Assembly: GCA_028564675.1 (NCBI GenBank)
Contig: JAOVVO010000113.1
Coordinates: forward strand, 93,397 to 157,396
Length of the DNA: 64,000 nucleotides
Source of the DNA: Onchocerca lupi
Lineage: Eukaryota; Nematoda; Chromadorea; Rhabditida; Onchocercidae
Reading direction: 5' to 3'
Translations under genes and position numbers: made by a program
Shown here: positions 12,616 through 23,174 of the stretch, in pieces
Numbering within the stretch: position 1 is the first letter of the stretch
How the letters are laid out: each line of letters begins with the position of its first letter
Notes under the pieces: model-generated
Databases searched by the model: none
What the model was told of the DNA's origin: nothing
What the model saw: only the letters and a program-made list of their open reading frames with translations

Positions 12616-15600
12616 GTTTTATCTAAAATATCATAATCCTTTTTGTTAAAGGCAAATTGAGAGAGACAATAGTTTGGCAAAATAAATTATATGTTCCTCT
12701 GAAATTATAACTGAAGGATTAAAATTTTAGCTAGTTAAAGAATGATTAAAATTTTGAATAATTAAAATTTTGCTAATTAAAGAATAAACGGAATGAATTA
12801 AAATGTTGGCATCTTTTATATAATCCGGTATCAGTAAACAATCGTATGATCTGTTGACTAACATGATTTTCTCATTTCTTATCATCTCCTACAACATTTA
12901 TAAATATTCACTAAAATATAATTATCTAAAAATGATGAATCATAAATTAATATTCAATACAAGTATTCGGATGATTAATCACTTTCGAATTATTCTAAAA
13001 TATCCAATTTTTGATGAATCAACTCATATTTTTGTTTTACTAGAATGAAAAATAAACTATCAAAATAAATTTTGATCATATTATAGTATATTTGTGTACG
13101 GGAACGTTGATATCACGAAAACATGTTATCACAGCTGCGCATTGCTTTAAAAAAATTTTAATTCATGAGTCATGCAAGTTTGTAATTTTTTAAATCAATT
13201 TAAATTTTTGATGATTTCATAGGAATGCTAATAGATCTCAGAATTTTAGTGCAGCAAATTATCAATTTGATCTTTTCGGAGAGTTTAACGATGCCAGTAA
13301 TTAAGGCAAATTTTAGGCCATATAAACTTTCGAGTAGATTTTAGCCGCAAAACTTTTTATGCAAGAATAATATCACTAGGATACAAAATAATCATTATCT
13401 ATTCAACCAGTCATAAAAATTGGAGCCTTATCAATAAATTAAAAGTTTGGAATATACTGAATATTCAGTTTCACTAGAAAAATTCAGATTTTAATTTATT
13501 AATTTTCGGAAAAGTTGCAATGATATTCTTCTATTTTTCCATTTTTCTTCAATAACATAAGCAAATCGCCTATTTTGTGAAATAGATAATCCTACCATTA
13601 GATGTTCAGAATCCCAGAATATTCAAAGAAATTGGAAATCTGAGTCAAGACAATACTTGGGAAATAGCTGATTTTTAAAATTCTGATTTTTAAAAATCGA
13701 TTTTGCAAAAGCTTCTACACATTTCTATTTTTCAAGACTTCTATTTTCAATTACGGATATTGCTTGGAAAATTAAAACTTATAAAAAAACTTGAAATTAC
13801 AGTTTGAAATTAGGAATCTTGAGATGCAAAATTAAAGATTGTATCTGATCAAGATGACAAATATTAAAAATTGAGAGAGAAGTTTTTTTTTTTTTTTTTT
13901 AATTAAAGTGCATAAATTATACGTAAAACACATGTCATATACGTGGTACATACGTTCCTCCTGTAAATCTAGTTTAATTTAATTAATTCAAAAATTAATT
14001 AACACAATTCAATTAATTAAAATGGCTGATAATTTCTAGCATATCATATGGTTATTATCAAGGAGAAGCACTTCGAATGTATAATATTTTATACGGTAGT
14101 AATTGTTTGCAACAACGCGATGAACATTTATGTTACATTGCGCCAGAAATGCATATGAATCGAATTATTCGGTAAAATTATAATTTTTAATTTTCTTTTT
14201 TGTTTTGTTTTCTTTTGAGATTTTAAATTGGATTTTAATTAATTAAATACTTATCACTTTAAATTATTGTTTTCTAGAATATTATTATAAATGAAGTTAT
14301 TCAAATTTCAAAACATTAACATTTCAATCAATCAATAGTTGAATCAAACGGGATAAATTGACAACTATCTTATGAGCTATCATCGATATCAGGACATACT
14401 GAAAAATAAAAAAACAAATTAATAGAGAAATGAATTTTTATGACAAAAAATTGTTGTCCCATGATATTTACTCCTGTTCAGCATATTAATGTAAAAAGAA
14501 ATATTCAAATGTTGACGTTTCATATGTTAAACAAAACTAATCGATATTTCATATCTCTTATCATCATATTATTCTTAAGTATTCATATTACAAATTTTAA
14601 TTACGATAAATATTTCAGAGCGCAATATGGACGATTTTTTCATGAGAAATGTCGCATAGCAGATTTTGCATTACTAGAATTAGAAGATATAATTGAAGAA
14701 TCATTAAATAACAATTATATTTGTTTGGGACATCGAAATATTATCAGAAAAGAAGATCAGATACAATTAATTGGTTATGGTTGGGGTTCTATTCGTAAGT
14801 TTTTTTTTTTTTTTTTGAATATTTCAAAATTTTAAATTTAACTATTGAAAAAGAAAAATCCTACGATAAATTAGATGGTCGAATTGTTAATAAGATTAAA
14901 TCACTTGCTTATGAAATGCTCATAAATTTCAGTAACTTCTGATGGAGAAAAGTCAGCAAATAATTTGCAATTAGTCAATTTTTCAAAAATATTAAATCGA
15001 TTGGAATGTTTACAAATATCAAAAACAACTGATGCACTTTGTGCAATGGAAAGTATGGTAGCAAGCACATGTCAGGTTAATTAATCTGATTATTATTTTT
15101 TAATTTTAAATAATTTAAATCACACATTATCGACCATCTATTTTTAATTATTATTTTAAATAAAAAGAAAAAAGCTACTTTTCATATTTTGATAACCACT
15201 AAAGTATGAAAATGAGCTTAGAAAAAAATTAATAAAATTATTCTTCAAACAAAAATCAATATCGTAGATGTAACTTATCAGAATGGGATTAAAAATTTCA
15301 TATTTTATGGACTCTAAAAATTTTTGAACTTTCAATTTTCTCTTTTTTCTAAGCTAACTTTTGGATTTCTCTACAGATTTTGAGCAATTTTAATGAAAAA
15401 AATTTATTTTAATACTTGAATTATTATTGAAATAAAAAAAAAATTCAATACCTCCGTATTGTTCATCTTCATCAATTGATTTTTTGATTGAATTGTTTTT
15501 CAAATTATCAATTTGTTTTCGAATTTCTCTTTGTTTACAAATCGATTGGTCCATGAAGTGTACTATCATTTCTTCTGTCATCTGTAATTGTAATTTCTAA

Positions 15601-16913
15601 GTTTTTATTTCCAAAACTTAATCATCTATAATCAATAGTTGATTCGTTCTTAAGATTACAGTAATCTAATTTAAGATTACAGTAGTCAACTTTTTTCATC
15701 TATTGTATGGACTAATAAATTTAACCAAAAAAAATTTCAAATTAACATACCGTTCCTTCATCGCATAATCTTTGCAATGTTTGTTGAACAAAATTGCATT
15801 TCGGATGAGAATCCAAAAAAATTTCTATCTGCTTCATCAGATCCTCTTTATCTCCTCCAATCATTGGCTCTGCTTCATCACAAGACTGTAATTTATGGTT
15901 ACTGTAACGAATTATTATGACCATTTTGATTATTCAGTGTAGAGCGTTTTTTCAATTTTCGATCGATGATTTTTTGCAAGAAATTCAAATCAGCGATGAA
16001 AATAATCTTCGTGCAGGAAATTCAAACTCATCTTTCCTTTATCCTGAATCTCTTGCAAGAAATTCAGATTAGCGAAGAAATCTTCCTATAAAGAAATTCA
16101 GGATCAGCGATAGATGATCTTTTAAGAAAAAAAAAAAAATTTAGCTTCACGCTGTTCTTGTAAATTTATGCATTGATCAAAGTGCTCAACATTTACTGAT
16201 ATTTAGAGTTAAAAAAAAAAAAAACTTAAACAAACCTGTTCGTTCGCAACTTTTTCATCCTCGAAACAATGCGTGAAATCCGTTGAATGATTCATTACTT
16301 CTGACGTAGTCGTAATCTCATTGAATTTCCGTTGATAACGTAACTTAATCTGCTTTCGTTTCCTTGAAGAACTTTTGCTAAAAGTATCACTCGTAGTTTG
16401 ACGTTTATCTTTCAGATTTGAGTTTGTACGACCCATGTGCGAATTTCTTCTTGCTTCAGAATCCGCTTAGACGTAATTTACTTAAGAATCTACTTAGACG
16501 TAATAGCAATAACAACCGCTAGCACTTTTATAAAAAGGAATAATGGGAAGTCATGGAACAATTACGAATTCATTCAATACAAAATTATGCAAATTATTTT
16601 AGGATTTTTTATCAATCTTTTGGATTTCGTTCAAATTAATTTATATAAGAAATTTTAAAAAATTTTAAATATATCCTATTATTCTTTTCAGGGTGATAGT
16701 GGCGGAGGTTTAGCTGTACTCGGATCAACCGGTCAATGGTCGCTACTTGGTGTTCTATCGCACGGAACGGATTGCGAACAACTGCGACGAGGTTATCCAC
16801 CACACTCTCAAGTATATACCGATATTTCTCTCTATGCTATGGATATTGATATATTCACCGGTTATGATAATGTTTTAAGACAGTTATATCTTAAATATTT
16901 ATCATCAGAATAA
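12431..16913 (+). CDS. Secreted-type S1A (chymotrypsin-fold) serine protease, 5' exon(s) not located
   Basis: Endopeptidase of the trypsin/chymotrypsin family. Exons in consistent phase: 12431-12550, 13087-13177, 14040-14171, 14619-14794, 14933-15075, 16692-16913 (TAA). About 293 residues are visible. In order: CGVS before the activation site; the mature N-terminus IMGGEDALPGETPW, with Met for the usual Val; catalytic His in TAAHC; catalytic Asp in RIADFALLEL; catalytic Ser in CQGDSGGG. All three triad residues are present, so it should be active. Counting back from the catalytic Ser, position 189 is Ser rather than trypsin's Asp, suggesting chymotrypsin-like specificity. No signal peptide or start exon could be placed; a Helitron-like repeat sits just upstream. 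The last intron (15076-16691) carries an apparent antisense gene. Confidence 0.92.
15390..16436 (-). CDS. Nested antisense gene in the protease intron, unknown product (~175 aa)
   Basis: Three minus-strand exons, 16236-16436, 15751-15885 and 15390-15581 (lengths 201, 135 and 192 nt, all multiples of three), join in phase zero. Donors are gtttgt and gtatgt; both acceptors end in attacag. The ATG at 16436 has an in-frame TAA upstream with no other ATG between. The product starts with a basic stretch (MGRTNSNLKDKRQ, SSRKRKQIKLRYQRK), possibly a nuclear localisation signal. An acidic/helical centre follows (DKEDLMKQIEIFLDSHPKCN, FVQQTLQRLCDEGT), then a charged helix (ICKQREIRKQIDNLKNN). The last 20 residues are low-complexity, and a donor-like gtattg at about 15448 may mean that the true 3' end differs. 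I do not recognise the family. It lies wholly within the host gene's final intron, on the opposite strand. Confidence 0.5.
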
Positions 16914-17535
16914 AATATTTTTTATAATTCTGAATTGAATTTCGTCATATTGTAAATGTTTCTTGGTTTTTTTTTTTCTGGAATTGTAAAAAAAAATTCA
17001 GACAAACTTGGAAATTAGCAGGAATTAGAAGCAAACTTAGATAAATTTCGAAATTAGTTTCTTTCTGAAATTACAAAGAAATTTAGATAAACTTGAAAAT
17101 TTTAGCATCAGAATTTTTTTTTCTTTTTTTTTTTGGAACTATTAAAAAATTTAGATAAATTTGAAAATTAGTATTGATTTTTCTTTCTGAAACTTTAAGA
17201 AATTTGATAAAAATTGGAAATTAACATTTATTTTTCCTTTTTGTACGGTCAAAAATTTATTCTTAAAGAATCTTCGACAAACAACAGAAATAATTGAAAT
17301 GGAAGAACAAGAAAAGAAGCATTTCCGCTATTTTAGTGAGAAAATCAAAAAAAACAAAAAATTTGCCCACACGGAAAACTGCAGATTCAATTTCTATCAC
17401 TAATCTTTTAAAAATTTTATCAATCAAAGTGACTGATAATCTTAATCTTCGTTCTCACTCTGGATCAATTCCTTTTTTTTTCTTTTCTTAACTCTCATAC
17501 AGTTTCTCGATCTGATTTCTTTCGACGAATGGAAG
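16914..17535. other. Intergenic, AT-rich
   Basis: Between the protease stop and the GC-rich island. It holds several imperfect repeats of a block resembling 'gaaatt...agataaacttggaaatt' (about 16980-17225), interspersed with T runs. No gene is seen. Confidence 0.5.
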
Positions 17536-17695
17536 CAAATTTTTGCACAGAGACCGCGTCAAAGTTGAACTGACTTGACACAGAGGGACAGCTTGGCCGG
17601 GAGATTCGTGGAACGTGGAGAAAAGACGGGGACGTGAGAGGCGAGAGCGTGAGTTGGGGGACATGGGTGGCAAGGACGTGAGTTGGTGTAGCCTG
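17536..17695. promoter_or_regulatory. GC-rich island upstream of PSMA4, likely promoter or 5' exon
   Basis: About 160 bp with sharply higher G+C and CpG than anything nearby, 200-360 bp upstream of the PSMA4 start codon. The plus strand is purine-rich and has three GTGAG(T/A) donor-like words at 17634, 17649 and 17678, in near-repeats of 'gacgtgagttgg'. The minus strand is open for about 60 codons, but the peptide (Pro/Ser/Arg-rich) matches nothing I know. A core promoter or noncoding first exon is the simplest reading; a structured RNA is an alternative. Confidence 0.4.
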
Positions 17696-17850
17696 AATTA
17701 TAAATGATCAGAAGCAATATTAGGTGTTGATTGCAGAATTTTCATCATGATAATACACAAAATCATTATCTTTGTGACATATCACTGTGTATGAAAAAAT
17801 ATTAGTAGACGTGACGTTTGCTTTACGTCATCGTTAATTTAATCTTCTTT

Positions 17851-17864
17851 GATTTCAGGTGAGT
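17851..17864 (+). promoter_or_regulatory. Dual acceptor/donor splice site upstream of PSMA4
   Basis: The sequence cttctttgatttcag/gtgagt combines a pyrimidine-rich acceptor with a perfect donor, 41 nt before the PSMA4 ATG. As an acceptor it would suit spliced-leader trans-splicing. As a pair it matches the consensus of recursive (zero-length exon) splice sites. Confidence 0.45.
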
Positions 17865-17899
17865 CATTACTTGGGAATCAACAATAGCATTGCTAAGTT

Positions 17900-19357
17900 A
17901 TGGTAAGTCTTTTTTAAATTAGAAATTGTTTGAACAAAATATTCTTATATATCCCTGATCCGTAAAACTTAAGTTTTTATGAATTTATTACACGTGCCTT
18001 GCGTGGACTAATCACATTTTTCAAATAGTTCGGAAAGACAGGAAAGTAAAGGAAAAGGATGACAATAAGTATGTCATCGCAATCACTTGTTATTTCAGGA
18101 CGGTTTTGGGATTCTTATGCTCTGTTAGAACATTTTCACTACACTTACACTTCCATTTGCATAACTTGAGATAATTATGATGTCTCATTTCTGACGTCAT
18201 GGTCAGATCTCGTTTTTCTCTTTGCAATTCTAATATACTTTATAAAAAACGAGTTAAAAATGAGACATTGTAATGTTTCCATTCGACTATTCAAATAAAA
18301 AAAAAAAAAACGCTTCACTAACTGCCGTAAATATTTTTAGTGATTGAATGAATACTGAGTATACTTGGATTTTTCTTCGATTGCCTGTACTTTTTTTTCT
18401 TTTTTCAAATTAATAATTGCTTTCAAAAAAAAAAAAAAGGAAAGAAAGAAAAGAAAAAAAAGACTTTTTTGGTTAGAATATCTGTGCAAAAAATTAGTAT
18501 AATTTGACCTTCAGGCTCGACGTTATGATACTCGTACGACAATCTTCTCACCAGAAGGTCGCCTTTATCAGGTGGAATATGCAATGGAAGCTATATCACA
18601 TGCGGGTACCTGTCTTGGTATTCTGGCCTCAGATGGTATCCTTATTGCTGCCGAGAAACGGAACGTACATAAATTGCTTGATGATGAAGTACAAATTTTT
18701 GATATCTGTTCATTCTGATCATATTACTGTTTTCATTAATAATTGGTTACTAATTAAGTAAACTTGATTTTTTAACTAAATTTGATGAAAGTGCAGAGGA
18801 AAATCTTCTGGTGAATTGAAAAATGGACTGGAAGAAAAGGTGATATCAGGGAAATGGATATTTGACGGAAAAATCTTCTATTTTTTCACCATTAAACAAC
18901 CCATGATTAGTATTAGTCTAGATTTAGATAAGTCACTTTTCATCCTCTGCTGAATTTTAGGTTTTAACTGAAAAAATATATCGGTTGGCGGATAATATTG
19001 CTTGTACGGTTGCGGGAATCACAGCCGATGCCAACATTTTGATCAATCATCTACGATTCTGGGCAGCAGATTACAAGTACAGCTACGGTGAGCATATTCC
19101 TGTTGAGCAATTGGTGCAGATGCTCTGTAATGAAAAGCAGCGTTATACACAAGTTGGTGGTAAGTTTACTTTATATTTTTGCTGATTTTTTCTAGAGAAT
19201 AATTGTAAAATTATGATACAGTTTCTACAGTGTTTAACTTGGATATCTTTCGCAAGTGTTAAGAATTTGAAGTGTAACTGGAAAAATTTATAATTTCAAT
19301 AATATCTAATCAATATGTACTAGTTGAGTTTTTTTTTTTTTTTTTTTTACAGGCCAA

Positions 19358-19405
<48 letters not shown>

Positions 19406-20374
19406 AAAGAACTTCGAATTGCCTATTCTCATTTTGTAAAAGCCTATAATTTTCATTCATGATCAATTATTTCTATAGGAAAGCGACCATTTGGCGTTTC
19501 TTTGCTGTACATGGGTTGGGATCAGCATTTTGGTTACCAGCTTTATCAGTCCGATCCGAGTGGCAACTATACCGGTTGGAAAGCAACATGCATAGGAAAT
19601 AATCATCAGGTGTGTACGCTGCATTTATTATATAATCATTCATATGATTGTCTAGCTCCATCACTTCTGCTTACTTAGTCTTTTTTTCTTGATAATGATT
19701 TTTATATTGTAATGTGTCCTATACCTTCCACATTATTCAACATTTCGGAAGAATGATTTAGATAGATTACGAGTTAAAATCATCGTTAATTCAGATCTTA
19801 CTAAATCCGATGAGTCTAGTATACTGAGCTATTGAAGACTGGCACTTGGGATTCATATAGTCACATCACTTAGTTTATTATGCGATCATTTTCTAGGCTG
19901 CTGTATCATTGTTGAAACAAGAGTACAAATCACCCGATCTGATTGAAGCTAAGAAACTGGCTATGAAAGTTCTGTCAAAAACATTAGACGTAAAATTATC
20001 GGCGGAAAAAAGTACAGTTCTCTTCTTATTTATAAAACTTTAAAATTTCGATTCATTAATTTGAAATCTCAAGAATTTAATTTTTTATGAATTCTTTTCG
20101 ATTTTTTTTCTCTATTACATGGTTAACTGTCAAGATTTTATTTATATATTGTGCATGTATATATTTCAAGTACTCGATATCTCAGTCCTGATATATTTTT
20201 TCAATTTCATATGTTACCGTATCTTAATCTCATAATTTTTCAGTTGAAATGGCGACGCTAACACGACGTAATGATAAAACAGTAGTAGAAAATCTCACTA
20301 TTGCTGAGGTTTCACAATTAATTAAAGAGCATGAAGAAAAAGAGAAAGAACAGGAGGTGCAACAGCTTGCTTAA
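17900..20374 (+). CDS. PSMA4: 20S proteasome subunit alpha type-4
   Basis: Structural alpha-ring subunit of the 20S proteasome. Exons: 17900-17902 (ATG only), 18515-18688, 18961-19159, 19479-19609, 19897-20011, 20244-20374; 250 residues, normal for the family. The N-terminal alpha signature is intact: YDTRTTIFSPEGRLYQVEYA. Then follow GTCLGILASDGILIAAEKRN, VAGITADANILINHLR, the family stretch GGKRPFGVSLLYMGWDQHFG, QLYQSDPSGNYTGWKATCIG and a Glu/Lys-rich C-terminal helix (KEHEEKEKEQE). The start is fixed by the ATG followed directly by gtaagt, giving M|ARRYD. The third intron (19160-19478) carries a T20/A39 homopolymer pair. The upstream neighbour is the protease (same strand); the downstream one is USE1, 0.9 kb away, too far for a typical nematode operon. 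Confidence 0.97.
19329..19397. repeat. T20 and A39 homopolymers separated by 10 bp, intronic
   Basis: Inside PSMA4 intron 3: T at 19329-19348, the spacer acaggccaac, then A at 19359-19397. The T run followed by acag also mimics a strong splice acceptor 130 nt before the real one at 19478. The tract could fold back on itself and is a likely site of length error in assembly. Confidence 0.85.
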
Positions 20375-21283
20375 TTTTAAAATATGAAAAGGGTCTACAG
20401 ATTCTTATAGTTATTATGATGAGATAAAGTCAGTCTGTTATACGGATGATACATAAATTTTTTTAGCTTGTGAAACCAGTATACCCAGATTTTCAATTCC
20501 GACATTCATAATAGATTTATCATGAAAAACGTGATGATACTTCATGCTTGTTTGTTATATTTTTTTGATACCATTTTTGAATTATAAAATATGCGGATAT
20601 TAGAAAAGGCGAACAGAGATTATTATCATCCATTTAGCACATTCCTCTGATTTTTGAATTTATTTTAAGAAGATTTATTTTTGCATTGTTTTTGCTAATG
20701 CATAACTATTGCTGTAGAAAATTTTCAAATCTTCCAATTATACAAGACATGAATCTTTAATATCCGAAATCTTCGAATCTTTTCGTACGATTAAGGTGTA
20801 ATAGATTTGCCTTTTCGTTGTTATATTTAATTTTATTTGTATTATCATATTTTGGATTATATTATCATCAATTGAATAAACCAATTTACTTCAAATGCAC
20901 TCTCATTTTTTTTAAAGAAATTTCCCGTCATTGCACTTAACAAAGTTATCATTTGAATGTGTTTGCATTTCCCCTGAAATTTATTAGTGCTATAAGTAGC
21001 TTTTTGTTTATAATATTGAAAAATAATATTTCTCCATTGTTCTCTATGGACTCTTCCTTTTTTCTCTGGAATGCGTGTTAACAAGATGGATCATTATAAT
21101 GATCATTCTGGATTTGTATCTCCAAGAACAGGATCTTCAGAGAATTATTTAGCTGTCTCGAGCTTAACCAATGAAATTTCAATATTCTAGCAGTTCAAAT
21201 ATAGAATGACATATCCCATCAAATATCTCGATATTGCGGAAACTTTTTCTGGATTAGTTCAATTTTTTTTTGATTATTTTCAG
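20375..21283. other. Intergenic PSMA4-USE1, nothing recognised
   Basis: About 0.9 kb of AT-rich DNA holding the PSMA4 3' UTR and the USE1 promoter. The tttcag at 21279-21283, 5 nt before the USE1 ATG, is a plausible trans-splice acceptor. No other gene is seen. Confidence 0.5.
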
Positions 21284-21288
21284 CAACG

Positions 21289-23174
21289 ATGATGGGAACT
21301 ATTACAGCGGATGAAGTTAATTTCCAACATTTGTTAGAACGTAGTGAACGACTTTGCGCGGAAAATATATCTTCTAATATATTCAAACTTTATGCAATTT
21401 CGAGCGAACTGGAAGAATTATACGAACGATTACAGAGGAATAGGTAGCATTCTTGTTCTTTATATTTGAAATACATATTTTATAATTGTTGCATTATCGC
21501 CCGAAGCTTATTCTGAATTTAGAATTCGTTATTCATTAGTGATATGCATTGTTGTTTGAAAAGAAGATATACATAATTTAAGATACTATCCTCATTTTGA
21601 TACCAGAAATATAAGTTATAAAATGCAGAATGTAATAATCATCTAGAAAAAATTTTTGGTAATTCGTAGTGTTGAAAGTTAGGGAGAAAATAAAGTCAAT
21701 AATCGATTAATTGCTAGTTTTCAATGATTGTTAATTGTTAATTTCTTGTAAATATATCTTTGATTTTGCTTTTTGTTTGATTTTGTTGACAGGGAAAATC
21801 CTAGTATTATGAAGTATGCTAAAAATATTTTAAAATGACTGGGAAATATCATCTCGACTTATTATCGAATAGAATGGTAATGCAACCTTGCGCCTAATAT
21901 TTTCAAAAAATATTGCTTCTTAAAAATACATCATTTCAGTTCCACTTTTCTCCAGATCTCCCAAGTTATGCAAATGATTCAATAGGTTCACTTTTCCGCA
22001 TAATTACAGGAATTGTCACCGGTTCATTCTTATCTTATATTATCTATGTCTTATCATCTGTGGCAATCATATGATATGATCAGTATTATTTAAAAGATTT
22101 CAAGAAATAAGTGCTTTTTAGGAACATTGATAGGGATGTTTTAAAGCAATATGGACGAGATTTGCGAGCACTGCGTCTTCTCATTGAGGGCAATCGAAAA
22201 GTAAATTTTTTTGTATTCAGTAGTCTGTCAGGATTTCCCCAAGAATTCGCAATTTACAATTAAATTTTAAACTTCAAATTTCAGAGATATGCTGCAGTTA
22301 ACGATGAGCAAAATTTAGCAACAGATTGTGAAATCTCTGCTAAAAATTTGAATGAGGATGATGTTTTTATGAAAGCTAAAGAGAAGGCCGCACATCAGGC
22401 TGATTTGCGCATGCAGTTACTTGGAGGATCGGAAAGGTTTGGATGTTATACATTTCACTACACATTTTTCAATACTAAGAGACCAAAATTTCATTCCTTT
22501 CATTTTTTTTTTCCTTTTTTCATTTGTAAATACATACTTTATTACTTCTGCAGCATTAAATTCTTCAGATCATCATCGCTTGATCCTGATTTGGATCCGG
22601 AAGAAATTGCTCGGCGTGAAGCTGAAAAGCAAGAAAATTTGATGGGCGAATTATTTGGCATGGCACGTTTAATGAAAAATACATATTCAGCAGCTAACGC
22701 AGTCATCAAAGAGGATAACGCGGTCTGTTTTTTGCAGTTTTATTTTGCAAATATAGTTAATAGAATGGAATAGGGTAGCATAAATAGAGTATAACATTTT
22801 TGAAGAATAATGTTTTGAGAATGTGTAATGAATTTATAGGATTCTTGATGTTTGACCTGAACAGTTCTTTTTTTACTCATGTGAGGATTAGAGGAATATT
22901 TGCTGCAGAAATCATTTAAAAAAATGGAACTTGTTTAAATGAGCTCAAAATTGATTTTAAAAATTTCGGATATTTTGTATTTTAGACATTGTATCGATTG
23001 CAAAAGACGGCAAATAACCATAAAGAAAGTTTATTAAGGGAGAGCAAACGGCTTGAAGAGCGTGCCTATCGTTCGTGGTGTAATTGTTTTTATTTTGTAG
23101 GTGTTTGTGCTATAGTTATGTCATTTCTAGCTATGGTAATTGTCATGAGGGTTTTTACTAAAAAATCTTCATGA
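21289..23174 (+). CDS. USE1: Vesicle transport protein USE1 (ER SNARE)
   Basis: SNARE acting with syntaxin-18-type partners in Golgi-to-ER retrograde traffic, anchored in the ER membrane. Exons: 21289-21443, 22122-22200, 22285-22436, 22569-22722, 22986-23174; 242 residues against 259 in human. The N-terminal helical region (MMGTITADEVNFQHLLERSE) is followed by a linker, then EEIARREAEKQENLMGELFG. The SNARE motif reads MARLMKNTYSAANAVIKEDN, with the family-typical 'VIKxDN', and continues through LYRLQKTANNHKESLLRESK. The C-terminal anchor is CFYFVGVCAIVMSFLAMVIV with a short lumenal tail ending KKSS. Two ATGs lie in tandem at 21289 and 21292; either could start. Exon phases all agree. It is transcribed toward the minus-strand ptr gene, with 2 kb between stops. 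Confidence 0.93.

Noticed and set aside
14440..14835. Plus-strand frame of 131 codons
   Set aside because: Only 14619-14794 is exon; the first 60 codons are intronic read-through with no protein-like character.
17488..17673. Minus-strand frame of 61 codons in the GC-rich island
   Set aside because: Openness follows from low stop-codon frequency in GC-rich DNA; no family similarity recognised.
22348..22773. Long open frame across USE1 exons 3 and 4
   Set aside because: The middle is an intron that happens to be open; the USE1 family alignment needs the splice 22436/22569.
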